DNA of 64,000 nt from Aquarana catesbeiana. Taxonomy: Eukaryota; Chordata; Amphibia; Anura; Ranidae. This document shows positions 10,277 to 22,018 of the stretch, in pieces. The stretch spans positions 690,036,708-690,100,707 of the forward strand of contig NC_133326.1 of the NCBI RefSeq assembly GCF_042186555.1, in the 5' to 3' direction. A model generated the notes under the pieces. That model made no database searches. It was not told the DNA's origin and was given only the letters and a program-made list of their open reading frames with translations. The position numbers and the translations under genes are program-made. Position 1 is the stretch's first letter; every line of letters starts with the position of its first letter.

Positions 10277-11404
10277 CAATGGGGAGGGTTATGGGACTTT
10301 ATATGAGGCACATATAGGATGTGCCTCCATCCCTAATTCAAGGAAAATAGGAAGTTTGGGACTTTGAGTGAGGCCATAGACATGGTGGAAATAGATAAAG
10401 TAAAAGTACACATTTATTGTCATAAGAGTCATAAAACATGTCAAATAACAGGAACCACATGGGTGAGACAACATTATAAAAATGTAATTTCATGTTTGTT
10501 CACATACACTATTAAAAGTGTGCGTGCAATACAGGCAACTAGGGTACATCTGGGTCTGGTAGCCAAGTGCCCCGCAGTGGTCTGGATTGATAAGTCAATG
10601 CATTCCAATGAGTTCAAAATGGTACATAAAGTATATAACAACACTTGCAAAAGAGACAATGAGACCACAGTAAAGTACAAAATCAAGTTAAAACAGAAAA
10701 AAGTCAAAATAATCGAAGTGTAAGGAAACATCCCAAAATGCCCAGAATGGATGATTGAATAGGGGCTGGTATGTGCATCCCAAACAATGCCCGACGCGTT
10801 TCATGTATATTACACTCATCAGGGGCGGGTGCTAGTAGTGTATCTACAAAATATGATAAAATGGGATTAGTGGGATGTAATGGAACCTATCGAGAAGAAA
10901 GGTGGGTAAGTATAATCAAAATGCTTACAAGAACTCGCTGTAGTGAGGTATGATAGGTATGGAACCGAGGTCAACCAATCTTTCAATCATCCATTCTGGG
11001 CATTTTGGGATGTTTCCTTACACTTCGATTATTTTGACTTTTTTTCTGTTTTAACTTGATTTTGTACTTTACTGTGGTCTCATTGTCTCTTTTGCAAGTG
11101 TTGTTATATACTTTATGTACCATTTTGAACTCATTGGAATGCATTGACTTATCAATCCAGACCACTGCGGGGCACTTGGCTACCAGACCCAGATGTACCC
11201 TAGTTGCCTGTATTGCACGCACACTTTTAATAGTGTATGTGAACAAACATGAAATTACATTTTTATAATGTTGTCTCACCCATGTGGTTCCTGTTATTTG
11301 ACATGTTTTATGACTCTTATGACAATAAATGTGTACTTTTACTTTATCTATTTCCACCATGTCTATGGCCTCACTCAAAGTCCCAAACTTCCTATTTTCC
11401 TATT
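10277..11404. mobile_element. Young foldback insertion with near-perfect long inverted repeat
   Basis: Two arms, 10341-10759 and 10982-11401, are reverse complements and differ, as far as I can see, by a single base in an A-run near 10690-10700. The spacer (10760-10981) carries ACGCGTTTCATGTATATTACACTCATCAGG in two parts, a motif common in frog repeats. The 11-mer GTGAATTGAAA lies at both edges (10266-10276, 11405-11415). A 9-11 bp duplication plus long inverted repeats would fit a Mutator-like non-autonomous element. About 64 bp at the left edge lie outside the inverted arm. Confidence 0.75.
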
Positions 11405-11896
11405 GTGAATTGAAAAGTCTATAAAGGAATGGTGATAAAAAAGAAGCACACTAGATCAAGAGAAAAGAAAACTCAGGGCGGCAGTCCACAGGTGTAACCA
11501 GGGTGATGGTCTGGGTCTTTCTCATGTAATCAAGCAGTGTGACCCCCCGCCACTTGCGATTACAACCTCGGTCCCACTGCTGGAGGTCCCACTGCTGGAG
11601 GTCCCACTGCTTTATCACATGAGAAAGACCCAGCTAATCATGCTGCTTACACCTGTGGACAGCCGCCCTGAGCCACCTACTGGACAGGGTGATCACCTTC
11701 CACTCTGATCTGAAATACCGGCGTAGATATCTCATGGATTGGTGTTTACACCACAAGCCTTGTTGACTCATTGAGCATATGCCCATTTGAGTCCCTTCAC
11801 TGCGGTAAGCCTTCATACAACTGGTGGTGGTTGTATTGTTTTTTCACCCAACATTGACATCACGAGAAATACATTTTCTTTTCTCTTGATCTAGTG

Positions 11897-12660
11897 CAGC
11901 CCTCAAAATATTCCACTCGCCTGCTCGCATTTTGCGAGTGGATTTTGAGGGCTGGTGAGGCGGTTTGTATGGGAGTCTTTCTCCCAGCACTCGCGGAGGG
12001 GAAGAGAGAGGAGAGCAGGCGGCCGGATCATCAGAGCGCGAGGAACATCACTAGCGGCTTTCATTTCAATAGCCCCCTGGTCCCTCGACCTTGATAGACA
12101 GATCACCCATCCAATCCTGGGACGAGTGACATGTATCAAAGTTCCCCGGGCAGGGCTGTATGTGACGCCGAGCAGCAGGCACACAGCAATTGAAATGAAA
12201 GCTGTTCCAGTGATGTTCCTCTGCACTCTGATCATCTGGCCGGCAATCTTCTTCCTCTCCTCTGTTCCCCTGCATGGTGGACACGGGGAGACGGCATGAT
12301 GGATACAGGTAGGCAGCATGATGGACACAGGTAGTCTGCTTGGTGGACACAGGAAGGCTGCAGGGTGGACACAGGTAGTCTGCTTGGTGGACACAGGAAG
12401 GCTGCATGGTGGACACAAGTAGGCTGCATGGTGGACACAGGCAGGCTGCAGGGTGGACACAGGTAGGCTGCATGATGGACACAGTTGTTGTTAATATTTC
12501 TTTTTACAACTTAATTCTGCATAAAACATTTAAGTGTAATTTCATGAGATAATTTATGAGGGCGTGTTTAGGGGTGGAATTAGGGGCGGGGTGGGGCAAC
12601 TGGTGGCAAATAACCCTTGAGGCCTGGATAGTAGCTCAGGACTTGAAATTTTGAGCCCTG
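11897..12660. mobile_element. hAT-like non-autonomous element
   Basis: Terminal inverted repeats CAGCCCTCAAAAT and ATTTTGAGCCCTG, with an exact 8-bp duplication ATCTAGTG at 11889-11896 and 12661-12668. Eight-bp duplications and CAG-type ends are hAT hallmarks. Internally it carries a minisatellite (12285-12485). No transposase. Confidence 0.85.
12285..12485. repeat. Minisatellite, about 20-21 bp unit
   Basis: Tandem copies of a unit like GGTGGACACAGGTAGGCTGCAT, with variants AGGAAG and TCTGCT, lie inside the hAT-like element. Open frames through it (M-S-T-M-Q-P-T-C-V-H-H type) are repeat artefacts. Confidence 0.8.
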
Positions 12661-12874
12661 ATCTAGTGTACTTCTTTTTATCAACATCCCTTTATGAACT
12701 TTTTAATTCACGATATAACAACTCTTACAAGACAGCATATGGACTTATATAGTGTCTAAGTTTTGTGGTAATTCACATTATTTCACATTGTTTTTGAAGC
12801 TGTACAAATTTTATTTTCAATTTTGTTGTTATTTACATTATTATATATTGTTTTCTATATACATATGATTTTGT

Positions 12875-15479
12875 AGCAGTACAAAATCCCTAAGCGCTGC
12901 ACATATTTTTATTTTCAGTTAAATTTTTTTACGCTGACATGAGCAGGACCATGTCTAGCTGACCAAGATCTCCCAGTAGCCAAATCAAAGCCAAAAAGGT
13001 TGTTTGATGCCACGAGCCCTACATTTTCATGCTTGTAGATGTATTATGGTATTCTGTTACCATTTTACTGGATCTGCTTATCTTATATTTGTTTTCAATA
13101 AAAAACATTGAACAAAAAAATAAAAAAACTGAAGCACTGATCAGGTAAGAAGCATTCCTCATATCAAAGGATGAATTTTGCATCTGCAGGGGCTTTTAAA
13201 GTGTCACCTATGGAAAATGTAGGGTCCCAAAGATCAGGAATTTTAGGGATGAAAACAATTAGAGGCATTAATTTATTTGAGACACGAGGTAGTTTTTTTT
13301 CTCACACTAACAAATAATGTGTATTGTCACTGAGCAATTTTTTAAAAAAATTGACCACCAGCAAGGTGTTTCCAGGTTGAATAGTCCAAACTGTGCAGAT
13401 ACAAACAAAGCAAGTGTGCTTTGTACAATGAAAAAAAAATAAAAAGGTAGGGCACTGGTGCAGAGGAAATTTGGGCAGGTTTTAAGGGGGGTAATTCTCT
13501 CACCCATACAAGGCGAAAATGGAGGGATATACTGTCACCAATATAGTAGATGTCCAAAATGCAGCATATTTCTCATATTCAAACGTAGGTACAAAAACAG
13601 AATTCATATGCCTATATACCATCGTGTCCCTAAGCAAAAATACCAAAGGCTACCTGCCCTTCTATAATGCAAGGTGAAGGGCAAGTTGCAACAAATAGAT
13701 GGGGCAAATCATATGGGCAGGGGCAAGAGATGGGGAAGGTAGCAGCAAAAATTAAATGCCATGGGCCATAGGTTTAAATTTGGCATAAATTTAGATGAAC
13801 ATCGCTCGGCAATCATTGAAAGAAAAAACCCAATGGATACGTCAAGCCGTCTGCATGCCAATAGTTACAGCAAGTTGTGTCACTGTTACTTAAGGATTCT
13901 GCAGTGTCTGTACTTACTGGTTTCCTCAAAAAAAACATTGAAAGCGGAAATCTTTGATGTATAATAGTGGTAGTCATACTGCTATTATATACGATGCTTG
14001 CATACCACCCAAATTTTTATTATGGGAATGGGGGACACCTGTTAGGCATAGGACATACCCAATGCCACTCCACCCCCTTAAAGGAGAATTATAAAAAAAA
14101 AATAGTTAAACCCAGAAGTGCTTTTTTTTTACCACTACTATTCCTTTATTTTGGCTTTTGACATTCACAAATGCAGCAATTTAGAAATTGGATGAAAGGT
14201 TTAGCACTGGGAAACACTTTTTGAAAGATAAAGAGAGCATTTTCTTTACAACTACGGTATATAGATCAGACCAAAATGAGGGACAAATGAGGAGGAAAGA
14301 GGGACTTTGTTTCAAATCAGGGACAGTCCCTCATTCGTCTGTATGGATAAATGTTCAGGTGTTCGTCTTACTGCCCAAAGAAGTCAAGGTTCAGTCCGAA
14401 ATTGTTTTCGGACCAAACTTTAAGCTCATTCTTACACTTCAAGTTCTTCCTGAAGATAGGCTTTTGCAACAAACAAAAAAAAACTAACAAAATAAAGATA
14501 TTTATTAAAAAAAAAATGTGCTGAGGTTTGTGTATGTCTGTTAGACTCTTACTTGTTGCATAGCAATTAAAACATATTTTATGAGAAGTGAGGAGGTTCA
14601 GGTTTTATTTAACCATATTTCTTTATGCCCCTCTGGCTGTTAGCTCAGTTTGGTCACCCATAATTCGGCACAGAGCATAGCACATGGTGCTTTATTTTTT
14701 TCAATTATTTTTTGAAGGGGGGGTTGAGTGTTAAAAAAAATGATCAAACCCCAGTTGTTAGGTGTGCTAGGTATGCCACTGCGGGTGTTCTAGCCTTCTC
14801 CTACTATTTTTGCTGGTGTTGTTGTAGCGTTCACTTTACTTCCTGTCTTAGGTCAAACAATGTCAGGAGGAAGGAAAGTGAGGGTAAATCTATCTGCTGG
14901 AGCCCCAAATAAAAACTAGACAAGAGTTCTAACCCTCCCCACTAAGTACTGAGCAAGTGAGAAAAAAAATTAGCTGAGTTTACACTTTAAGTGGAGAATA
15001 ATCCTTGGACAGCGAGTTATTATTCCTTACAACAGCCATCCCAAAGTGTCCGCACAAGTCAGAGTAAGCTCATAGGCATACAAGGGTTTTCTGATACTAA
15101 AGTTACTTTGGATAGCAATTATCTTATGGATTTAAGTTTTAGTGATATGTCCTTGATCTAGATATGAGAGATAAAGCTACTTAATCCCTATCATTACTTT
15201 ATCTTCTCCAATTCCAATACATGAATACCAGATTGTCCACCTTACCTTTCTTAAACCCTGGCAGATTGCCCAATATGCTCTTCATGGTGTATAGGAAGTA
15301 TGCCCTGCTGTACTCTGTGTGGAACAACAAAGAACATAAAAGCCGAAGGTAGAAACCCATCAAATCAAACAAGAGGGTAACATGGCTGCATGTTAGATGA
15401 CAGCTCTTTGCAATTGGATGCCAACAAAGGGAGTCAGAAAATATTGACTTTAATTTATTTCATGTAAGACTTACACAAT
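12875..15479. other. Intergenic region upstream of OR gene 1
   Basis: About 2.6 kb with no recognisable gene. It contains A-rich stretches (near 13100, 14100 and 14480). Only short unrelated open frames are present. The non-coding 5' exon(s) of OR gene 1 may lie here but cannot be placed. Confidence 0.4.
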
Positions 15480-15496
15480 TCTGGTTTATTTACAGA
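15480..15496 (+). promoter_or_regulatory. Candidate 3' splice site upstream of OR gene 1
   Basis: TCTGGTTTATTTACAG followed by ACAC is a good vertebrate acceptor, 78 bp before the ATG at 15574. OR genes usually have a single coding exon preceded by non-coding exons spliced close to the ATG. Inference; no transcript seen. Confidence 0.4.
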
Positions 15497-15573
15497 CACT
15501 GCATTACTTAAACATCCTTAACTTACTTAAGGAGGAAGAACATTTTTGTATACCTGCGTTGGCTCTTGAAGAC

Positions 15574-16506
15574 ATGTGTGAAGACAACCAAACTGAAGTA
15601 ACTGAGTTTTTGCTTCTTGGATTTCAAGGCCTCTATAAATTTAAAATTATTTTCTTTATTTTGTTCCTTTTGTCATATATGGTGATTTTGAGTGGGAATC
15701 TTCTCATTACTGTTTTAATATCAACCAAGGACCATCTGAAAATCCCAATGTTCTATTTCCTCAAACACTTGTCAATAGCTGACCTAATGATAAGCACCAC
15801 CATAATCCCAATGCTGTTAGATATTACATTAAAGAATGAAATTACAATATCCTTCAGTGTTTGCATCTTCCAGATGTACTGCTTCTCTATTTTTGGATTT
15901 GTACAATGTTTTCTTATTGTTTTTATATCTTATGATCGATATCTAGCCATATGTAACCCAATGCGTTATAATTCTATCATGAAGCCCCATATTTGTCTTA
16001 ATATGGTTGTTGGGTCTTATTTGCTGGTCTTCTTTTTGTCAAGTGAAATGATTTTGGTGTGTCAGCTACATTTTTGTGGTGATAATAAAGTTGACCACTT
16101 CTTCTGCGATTCAGGCCCATTGATAGAGCTGTCTACATCGGACAACACAATTTTACTATTAGTTGATTTTTCTGTGTCAATTTTAGGTCTTTTTGTTCCA
16201 TTTTCCTTTATTATAGTTTCATATGTCTTAATTGTCATCACTATAATAAACATCTCTTCAGCCAGTGGAAGATGGAAAGCCTTTTCCACATGTAGCTCAC
16301 ACCTGGCCACTGTATGCTCATATTATGGAACTTTGATGACTGTGTACATGGCACCACCAGATAAAAACTCATCTAATGCAAACAAATTTAGATCCTTTCT
16401 GTACATTGTGGTGACTCCAATGGTAAATCCAATCATCTATAGTCTGAGGAACCATGAAGTTAGAAAAACTCTTCAAAGAATGTTTAGGAATAATAAAATG
16501 CTGTAG
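15574..16506 (+). CDS. Olfactory receptor (class A GPCR), OR gene 1
   Basis: Intact 310-residue, single-exon odorant receptor. Visible motifs: N-glycosylation N-Q-T at residues 5-7; G-N in TM1 at 41-42; I-P-M-F-Y-F-L at 58-63 (usual P-M-Y-F-F-L permuted); C97 pairing with ECL2 cysteines C168/C178; S-Y-D-R-Y-L-A-I-C at 119-127 (usual M-A-Y-D-R-Y-V-A-I-C); K-A-F-S-T-C at 235-240; P-M-V-N-P-I-I-Y-S-L-R-N at 282-293. Seven hydrophobic segments. It would sit in the membrane of olfactory neurons, bind odorants and signal through Golf. The frame extends five codons upstream to a TTG, but the first ATG (15574) gives the same M-C-x-x-N-Q-T start as the other two receptors here, so it is chosen. It is the most divergent of the three. 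Exact OR family not assignable. Confidence 0.95.
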   Translation: MCEDNQTEVTEFLLLGFQGLYKFKIIFFILFLLSYMVILSGNLLITVLISTKDHLKIPMFYFLKHLSIADLMISTTIIPMLLDITLKNEITISFSVCIFQMYCFSIFGFVQCFLIVFISYDRYLAICNPMRYNSIMKPHICLNMVVGSYLLVFFLSSEMILVCQLHFCGDNKVDHFFCDSGPLIELSTSDNTILLLVDFSVSILGLFVPFSFIIVSYVLIVITIINISSASGRWKAFSTCSSHLATVCSYYGTLMTVYMAPPDKNSSNANKFRSFLYIVVTPMVNPIIYSLRNHEVRKTLQRMFRNNKML

Positions 16507-18111
16507 GTACACTGAAACTGTATTTCAACAGTTCTTGTTCATAAAATTCCAAATGGTATGTTTCATATAAATCTGTTGTTGGGTGTTTTTCTATTTTACT
16601 TATTCAGGCTTGCAACGGAGGTAAAAATAATTATAGTAGCTTTTAGATCCAACACACTGACCACTAATAAATAAGCAGTTTTACAAAATGTAACTAATGA
16701 TCTTCTGTTAACAGCTATAACATTATCCTACCACATCCCATCACGTGTGTCAGTTATAATTTTAGCAAGACATTGATGAAATAGCAATGGTCAATTCTTT
16801 TTTTTTTTTTTCGTTTCCATAAGAAGTTTTTTTAGAAAAATAAAGGGGGTGTTAATACATGGGCCCAAAGGCCTGGGAATGTATATACTGTAAGTGTTGC
16901 AACAACAGTCAACAGTAATATCCATTTGTAAGGACAAAGTACATCAACAAGAAGGCAAATAGAAACCATTGGATTGCAAAGACTTTAAGAAGAAGATGGG
17001 TATTGCATCCCTGAGCTGGAGTCTTGAGACATGAGGGATGGGGCTGATAAAAGCCTAAAGGCTAGTGAAGGAATTATGTACAAATGGGAAGGCTGAAAGG
17101 CTGACTGTCCTGCTGGCAGCCTTGGTTGAGACTAGTGGGTTGAATTTTGCTGTGTGAGTTATTCATGTACGTTGTTTCCTATGCATAGAGATATTTGGAT
17201 ATGAAGCAACAGAATCGGCCGATAGTAAGGTAATTACAATTAGATAATAAGATGATAGTCATGACTAGAGTTTAATGGTGTAATGGCACCTTTCAGAGGT
17301 GTCAGAAATAAGCTTATAAGCAAAGTAGAACTTAACAGTACTTTGGCTATAGTGCTTTTGGGGAGGGTGCAGGCCCGCCTTTGGTGACAGAGTTGGTTAA
17401 TTCCTAGCTTTCACCTGGGATGCCCACCCTTATAGGATAAATGCCTCAGGTTAGGAAGTTTGTGCAAATTAGTATTGTTACACTGGTAAAATAACTTATG
17501 ATTGCTGGTTGGTGTTGCTAAATTACTTGCATATTTTTTTTTTTTGTTGTAGCAGCTTGGGGTTTCTATAATGTTATACTCAGGTTGGCTTTAAGCATTC
17601 TGGGAAGGCTGTGAGAAGGTGTACACACCCATTGGAAGCTTTGGAAGCTCGTGGGAAGAAACGTAAAGCGCTTGAACTGGTAGGAATTTTAGTCAGAAAT
17701 AGGGACAAAGTCATTTAGAAATTTCCCTTGCTTATATCCAAATATCGTGAGAGTGGTAAGTACTTTTGTATGTATGTTCATATCATCTGCTAAGTTTTTA
17801 AAGAATGAAAGAAGGCAGTTCAAATGTGTGGATGTCATTACCTAAAGTGTTAAAAAGAACTGAAGAAATTAAGGACATTTTTTATTGTTATTATGCATAT
17901 GGGTCAAAAGATATTTTGGTTATGCGACGGAAATAAAAGAAATGGACCAGTCGAGGTTACAGTGCGATATTATATGAGGTATATGAGGTCTGCCCTTTAC
18001 TAATATTTGTGTATAGAATTATACAGTATAGTGCTTACTTGACTTGCAAGATGTGTAATTGTTTAAGGTACATGTTAAATGTTTTGATGACTCTTTGAAG
18101 GTAAAGACATA
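16507..18111. other. Intergenic region downstream of OR gene 1
   Basis: About 1.6 kb with no recognised gene or bounded repeat. It probably includes the 3' untranslated region of OR gene 1. A T-run lies at 16798-16812. Confidence 0.4.
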
Positions 18112-18545
18112 TGCCCCGTACACACGGTCGGACTTTGTTCGGACATTCCGACAACAAAATCCTAGGATTTTTTCCGACGGATGTTGGCTCAAACTTGTCT
18201 TGCATACACACGGTCACACAAAGTTGTCGGAAAATCCGATCGTTTTAAAAGCGGTGACGTAAAACATGTACGCCAGGACTATAAACGGGGCAGTGGCCAA
18301 TAGCTTTCATCTCTTTATTTATTCTGAGCATGCGTGGCACTTTGTCCGTCGGATTTGTGTACACACGATCGGAATTTCCGACAACGGATTTTGTTGTCGG
18401 AAAATTTTATATCCTGCTCTCCAACTTTGTGTGTCGGAGAATCCGATGGAAAATGTCCGATGTAGCCCACACACGGTCGGAATTTCCGACAACACGTTCC
18501 GATCGGACATTTTCCATCGGAAAATCCGACCGTGTGTACGGGGCA
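18112..18545. mobile_element. PIF/Harbinger-like MITE, copy 2
   Basis: Same length (434 bp) and nearly the same sequence as the copy at 7339-7772, in the same orientation. Ends TGCCCCGTACACACGG and complement. The flanking triplets are ATA and TTA, so the target duplication is degraded or imperfect. Confidence 0.8.
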
Positions 18546-19598
18546 TTAGAATGATTTCAAGGGTACAATAAAAGTGTGTTTTAGGTGTGCAGGGGGTTGT
18601 GTTAGAGAGGAAAGGTTTATTGAAAAAAAAAAAAAACAAAGGGAGTATTAAGATCCTAGGATTGCAGTGGAAAAGTTAATAGAACTTACCACTCGTAGGG
18701 CCAGGTTGAACTCACATCTAGAAGCTTAGGGACACTGTGTCTCCAGTTAAATCCATTATCGAAGGTGATTTAGTATGCTACCAATATGTCTGCCATATAG
18801 AGATAAGAAACGCAGAAATAAAAATTGTTTTAAAAAGGGGAAGTAAGATTACGGAGATCTCAGAGAAGGGTCCAGATCAGAGAACAGGGACGGAAACGGA
18901 GCATACCATTCGGGCAGGAGTTGCCATGTCTGCTGTAGCACCATTAAGAACATTCCCATATTAATGGGTAATGGATTTGTCCTTGATGTGCAACTTTGAG
19001 GACGTAGTTAGATGATATGATATGATATGATATGATATGATATGATATGATATGGGTGACAAGGATATAATTCCTTGTTTGCTCATATAATATATTCTGC
19101 TTGAATTATGGAGAAACAGGAAATGTTTTAGTAATTGAAATTCAAGATGGAAAATAATTTAGTTTTACTGATCTTCAGTTTAAAATGAGGAAGTTCCATT
19201 TTTAGATATTGAGAAATGTTGAGATATGTATAAGCCTATATGTATTATTATTGAAACTAAGAAAGGGGGAACTTGCCATTCAGCATAATTTTATTGGTAA
19301 TTTTAAATGAATAAAAGGTGAATTACTGGTTATTAGATAAGGGAAAGTTGTTGTTAGTATAGGGAATTCTCTTCCACCTGCTCAGAGAGAAATGCTTAAT
19401 TTTATGTGCCTGTGAATTTTTGTCTTGTCTTGAAATTCCAATTTAGAGTATACGTTTCTTTTTTCTTCTGAATGCAAATGGATTGTTAAGTAGTTGATAT
19501 ACGTCCTTTGATCCTGCCAAGATGGAGAGCATTTCCAAAGTGGGCAGGTGAGAGGGACAGAGTAGGGTACTCATCTGTGTGTGGTGCAATGAAACCCC
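18546..19598. other. Intergenic, nothing recognised apart from a microsatellite
   Basis: About 1 kb of AT-rich sequence without a gene. It contains the pentanucleotide repeat listed separately. Confidence 0.4.
19013..19054. repeat. (GATAT)n microsatellite
   Basis: About eight uninterrupted copies of a 5-bp unit (GATAT/ATATG phase). Confidence 0.9.
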
Positions 19599-19601
19599 TT
19601 A

Positions 19602-20044
19602 GGGTCGGTTCACACTGGGGCGACTTGGGATCCGACTTGTACGCCCTCAAGTCGCCCCAAGTCGCCCCAGAAATAGTTTCAATGGGAGTTAACGCTAGCG
19701 TCTTAATAGACACTACTGAAGTCGCTCCGACTTCAGAGCGTACTCCCTGTACTACTTTGATCCGACTTGGTAGGCGACCTGTACCATAGAAATCAATGGA
19801 AGTCGCCTCCAAGTCGGATCTCTCTGTAAAGTCAAGCGACTTTGCAGGGAAAACCCCTCCCTCCCCCCTCCCTCCCAGAGAGCTGATTGCCCTGTGATTG
19901 GCCACAGCCGAAGTCGCCTGTCATGGAGGCGACTTCAAGTCGCCTTGTAATTTGCTGAAGTCGCGCTGAAGTCGCGCTGAAGCCGCGTTGAAGTCGCGGT
20001 ACAAAGTCACGCTGAAGTCGTGTTGCCCCAGTGTGAACCGACCC
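19602..20044. mobile_element. PIF/Harbinger-like MITE, second family
   Basis: Terminal inverted repeats GGGTCGGTTCACACTGGGGC and the complementary right end; TTA on both sides (19599-19601, 20045-20047). The interior is rich in AAGTCGC words, including a short tandem run of GCTGAAGTCGC near 19960-20000. No transposase. A 3-bp TTA duplication again points to PIF/Harbinger. Confidence 0.75.
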
Positions 20045-21407
20045 TTAACACCTGCCGTATCCATATATGTGGTGGCACAGCAGTGGCCTTAGTTGAGCTG
20101 ACACACTAATATGTTGCTAAAGAGCGTCACTTTTCTGTGCATGTTGGGAAAGTGGCTGATTGTATGCATTTCTGAGACGCATAGAGGTTTACCAAGCCTG
20201 ACTTACGTCTCCCTTCTCCCCTGAGAACCCTTCTCCTCTACACATGTGATGGTGATGGGGGGGAGTACAGCTCTAAACAGGGTGACAAGTTTACAGGGAT
20301 TTCACTGTACCTGGGACTTTCCTTTGTGCCTGGGACCTCTTTTTTACCTGGGACTTTCCTTTGTACCTGGGACCTCTTTTGTACCTGAATCTTCCTTTGT
20401 ACCTGGGACCTCTGGGCCTTCCTTTGTACCTGGGACCTCTGGGCCTTCCTTTGTGCCTGGGACCTTTTTTTGCACCTGGTACTTCCTTTGTTATCACCCC
20501 ATTGAAGGAAGTCCCAGGTACTGAGAGAATCTCTAGGTCATTTTATATCAGGAAAGGACAAAATGACATTTAAAATTATACACTTGGTTCTATGTTCAGC
20601 AGCAGCAGCTCCATACAGGGCTCAGGGGTGCCGCACCCATAATCCAAGCACCCGGCCCCCAATCTAAATGCAGGGCGCTGAACGCATGGATTCCAATGGT
20701 TTTATTTTTTTTTTTTTACCTAGGACCTCTTTTTTACCTAAAACTTCCATTGTTGTCACCCCATTGAAGGAAGTCCCAGGTACTGAGAGAATCTCTAGGT
20801 CATTTTATATAAGGAAAGGACAAAATTACATTTAAAATTAAGAATTATTGGCACCCCCACATGTTTGCTAAAGAGTGTCACTTTTCTATGCATGTTGGGA
20901 AAGCGGCTGATTGTATGCATTCCCAACACGCATAGAGGTTTACCTAGCCTTACTCACATCACCCTTCTCCCCTGAGAACCCTTCTCTACACATGTGATGG
21001 TGATGGGGGGGGGGGGGGTACAGCACTAAACAGGGTGACAAGTTTACATGAATTTCACTTTACCTGGGACTTCCTTTGTACCTGGGACCTCTTTTGTACC
21101 TGAATCTTCCTTTGTACCTGGGACCTCTTTTGTACCTGAGACTTCCTATGTGCCTGGGACCTTCTTTGCACCTGGTACTTCCTTTGTTGTCACCCCATTG
21201 AAGGAAGTCCTTGGTACTGAGAGAATCTCTAGGTCATTTATATAAGGAAAGGACAAAACGACATTTAAAATTATACACATGGTGCTATGTTCAGCAGCAG
21301 CCACTCCATACGGGGCTCAGGGGCGCCGCACCCATAATCCAAGCACCTGGCCCCTAATCTAAATGCAGGGCACTGGACGCATGGATTCCAATGGTTTTAT
21401 TTTTTTA

Positions 21408-22018
21408 CCTAGGACTTCTTGTGTACCTGGGACCTTGTTTGTATCTAGGACTTCCTTTGTGCCTGGGACCTCTTTTATACCTGGGACTTCATTTGTACCT
21501 GGGACCTCTTTTATACCTGGGACTTCATTTGTATCTGGGACCTCTTTTATACCTGGGACTTCCCTTGTGGCTGGGACCTCTTTTGTACCTGGAACTTCCT
21601 TTGTGCCTGAGACCTCTTTTATACCTGGGACTTCCCTTGTGGCTGGGACCTCTTTTGTACTTGAATCTTCCTTTGTGCCTGGGACCTCTTTTGAACCCGG
21701 GACTTCCTTTGTGCTGGGACCTCGTTTGTACCTGGGACTTCCTTTGTGCTGGGACCTCGTTTGTACCTGGGACCTCTTTTGTACATGAGACTTGCTTTGT
21801 ACCTGGGACCTCTTTTATAACTGGGACTTCCTTTATACCTGGGACCTCTTTTGTACCTGAAACTTCATTTGTACCTGGGACTTCTTTTGTACCTAGGACT
21901 TCCCTTGTGCTGGGACCTCGTTTGTACCTGGGACTTCCTTTGTACCTGGGACCTCTTTTATAACTGGGACTTCCTTTGTGCCTGGGAACTCTTTTGTACC
22001 TGGGACTTCCATTGCTGT
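21408..22018. repeat. 18-bp minisatellite block (large block 1)
   Basis: About 34 units of (T/C)TC(C/T)TTTGTACCTGGGAC with local variants such as a lost C in GTGCTGGGACCTCG, which shifts the frame of the apparent peptide repeat. It ends in module 3 at 22018. Confidence 0.85.

Larger units (their letters stand above)
10103..12874. mobile_element. Foldback element with both arms interrupted
   Basis: The left arm (10103-10276 continuing at 11405-11472) is the reverse complement of the right arm (12874-12661 continuing at 11896-11865). The left arm is split by an element at 10277-11404, the right arm by a hAT element at 11897-12660. The loop (about 11473-11864) contains a smaller hairpin: CTCAGGGCGGCAGTCCACAG near 11472 and its complement near 11650-11671. 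No protein is encoded. Arms differ at many positions, so this element is older than the two insertions. Confidence 0.75.

Noticed and set aside
10364..11378. Two similar proteins of 119 and 131 residues on opposite strands
   Set aside because: They are the two arms of one near-perfect inverted repeat; a one-base difference changes the end, and the opposite strand is open as well.
15559..15573. Upstream start for OR gene 1
   Set aside because: The codon there is TTG; the ATG at 15574 matches the start of the other two receptors.
19486..19905. 139-codon minus-strand frame
   Set aside because: Lies across a MITE with TTA duplication; both strands are open because of AAGTCGC-rich composition.
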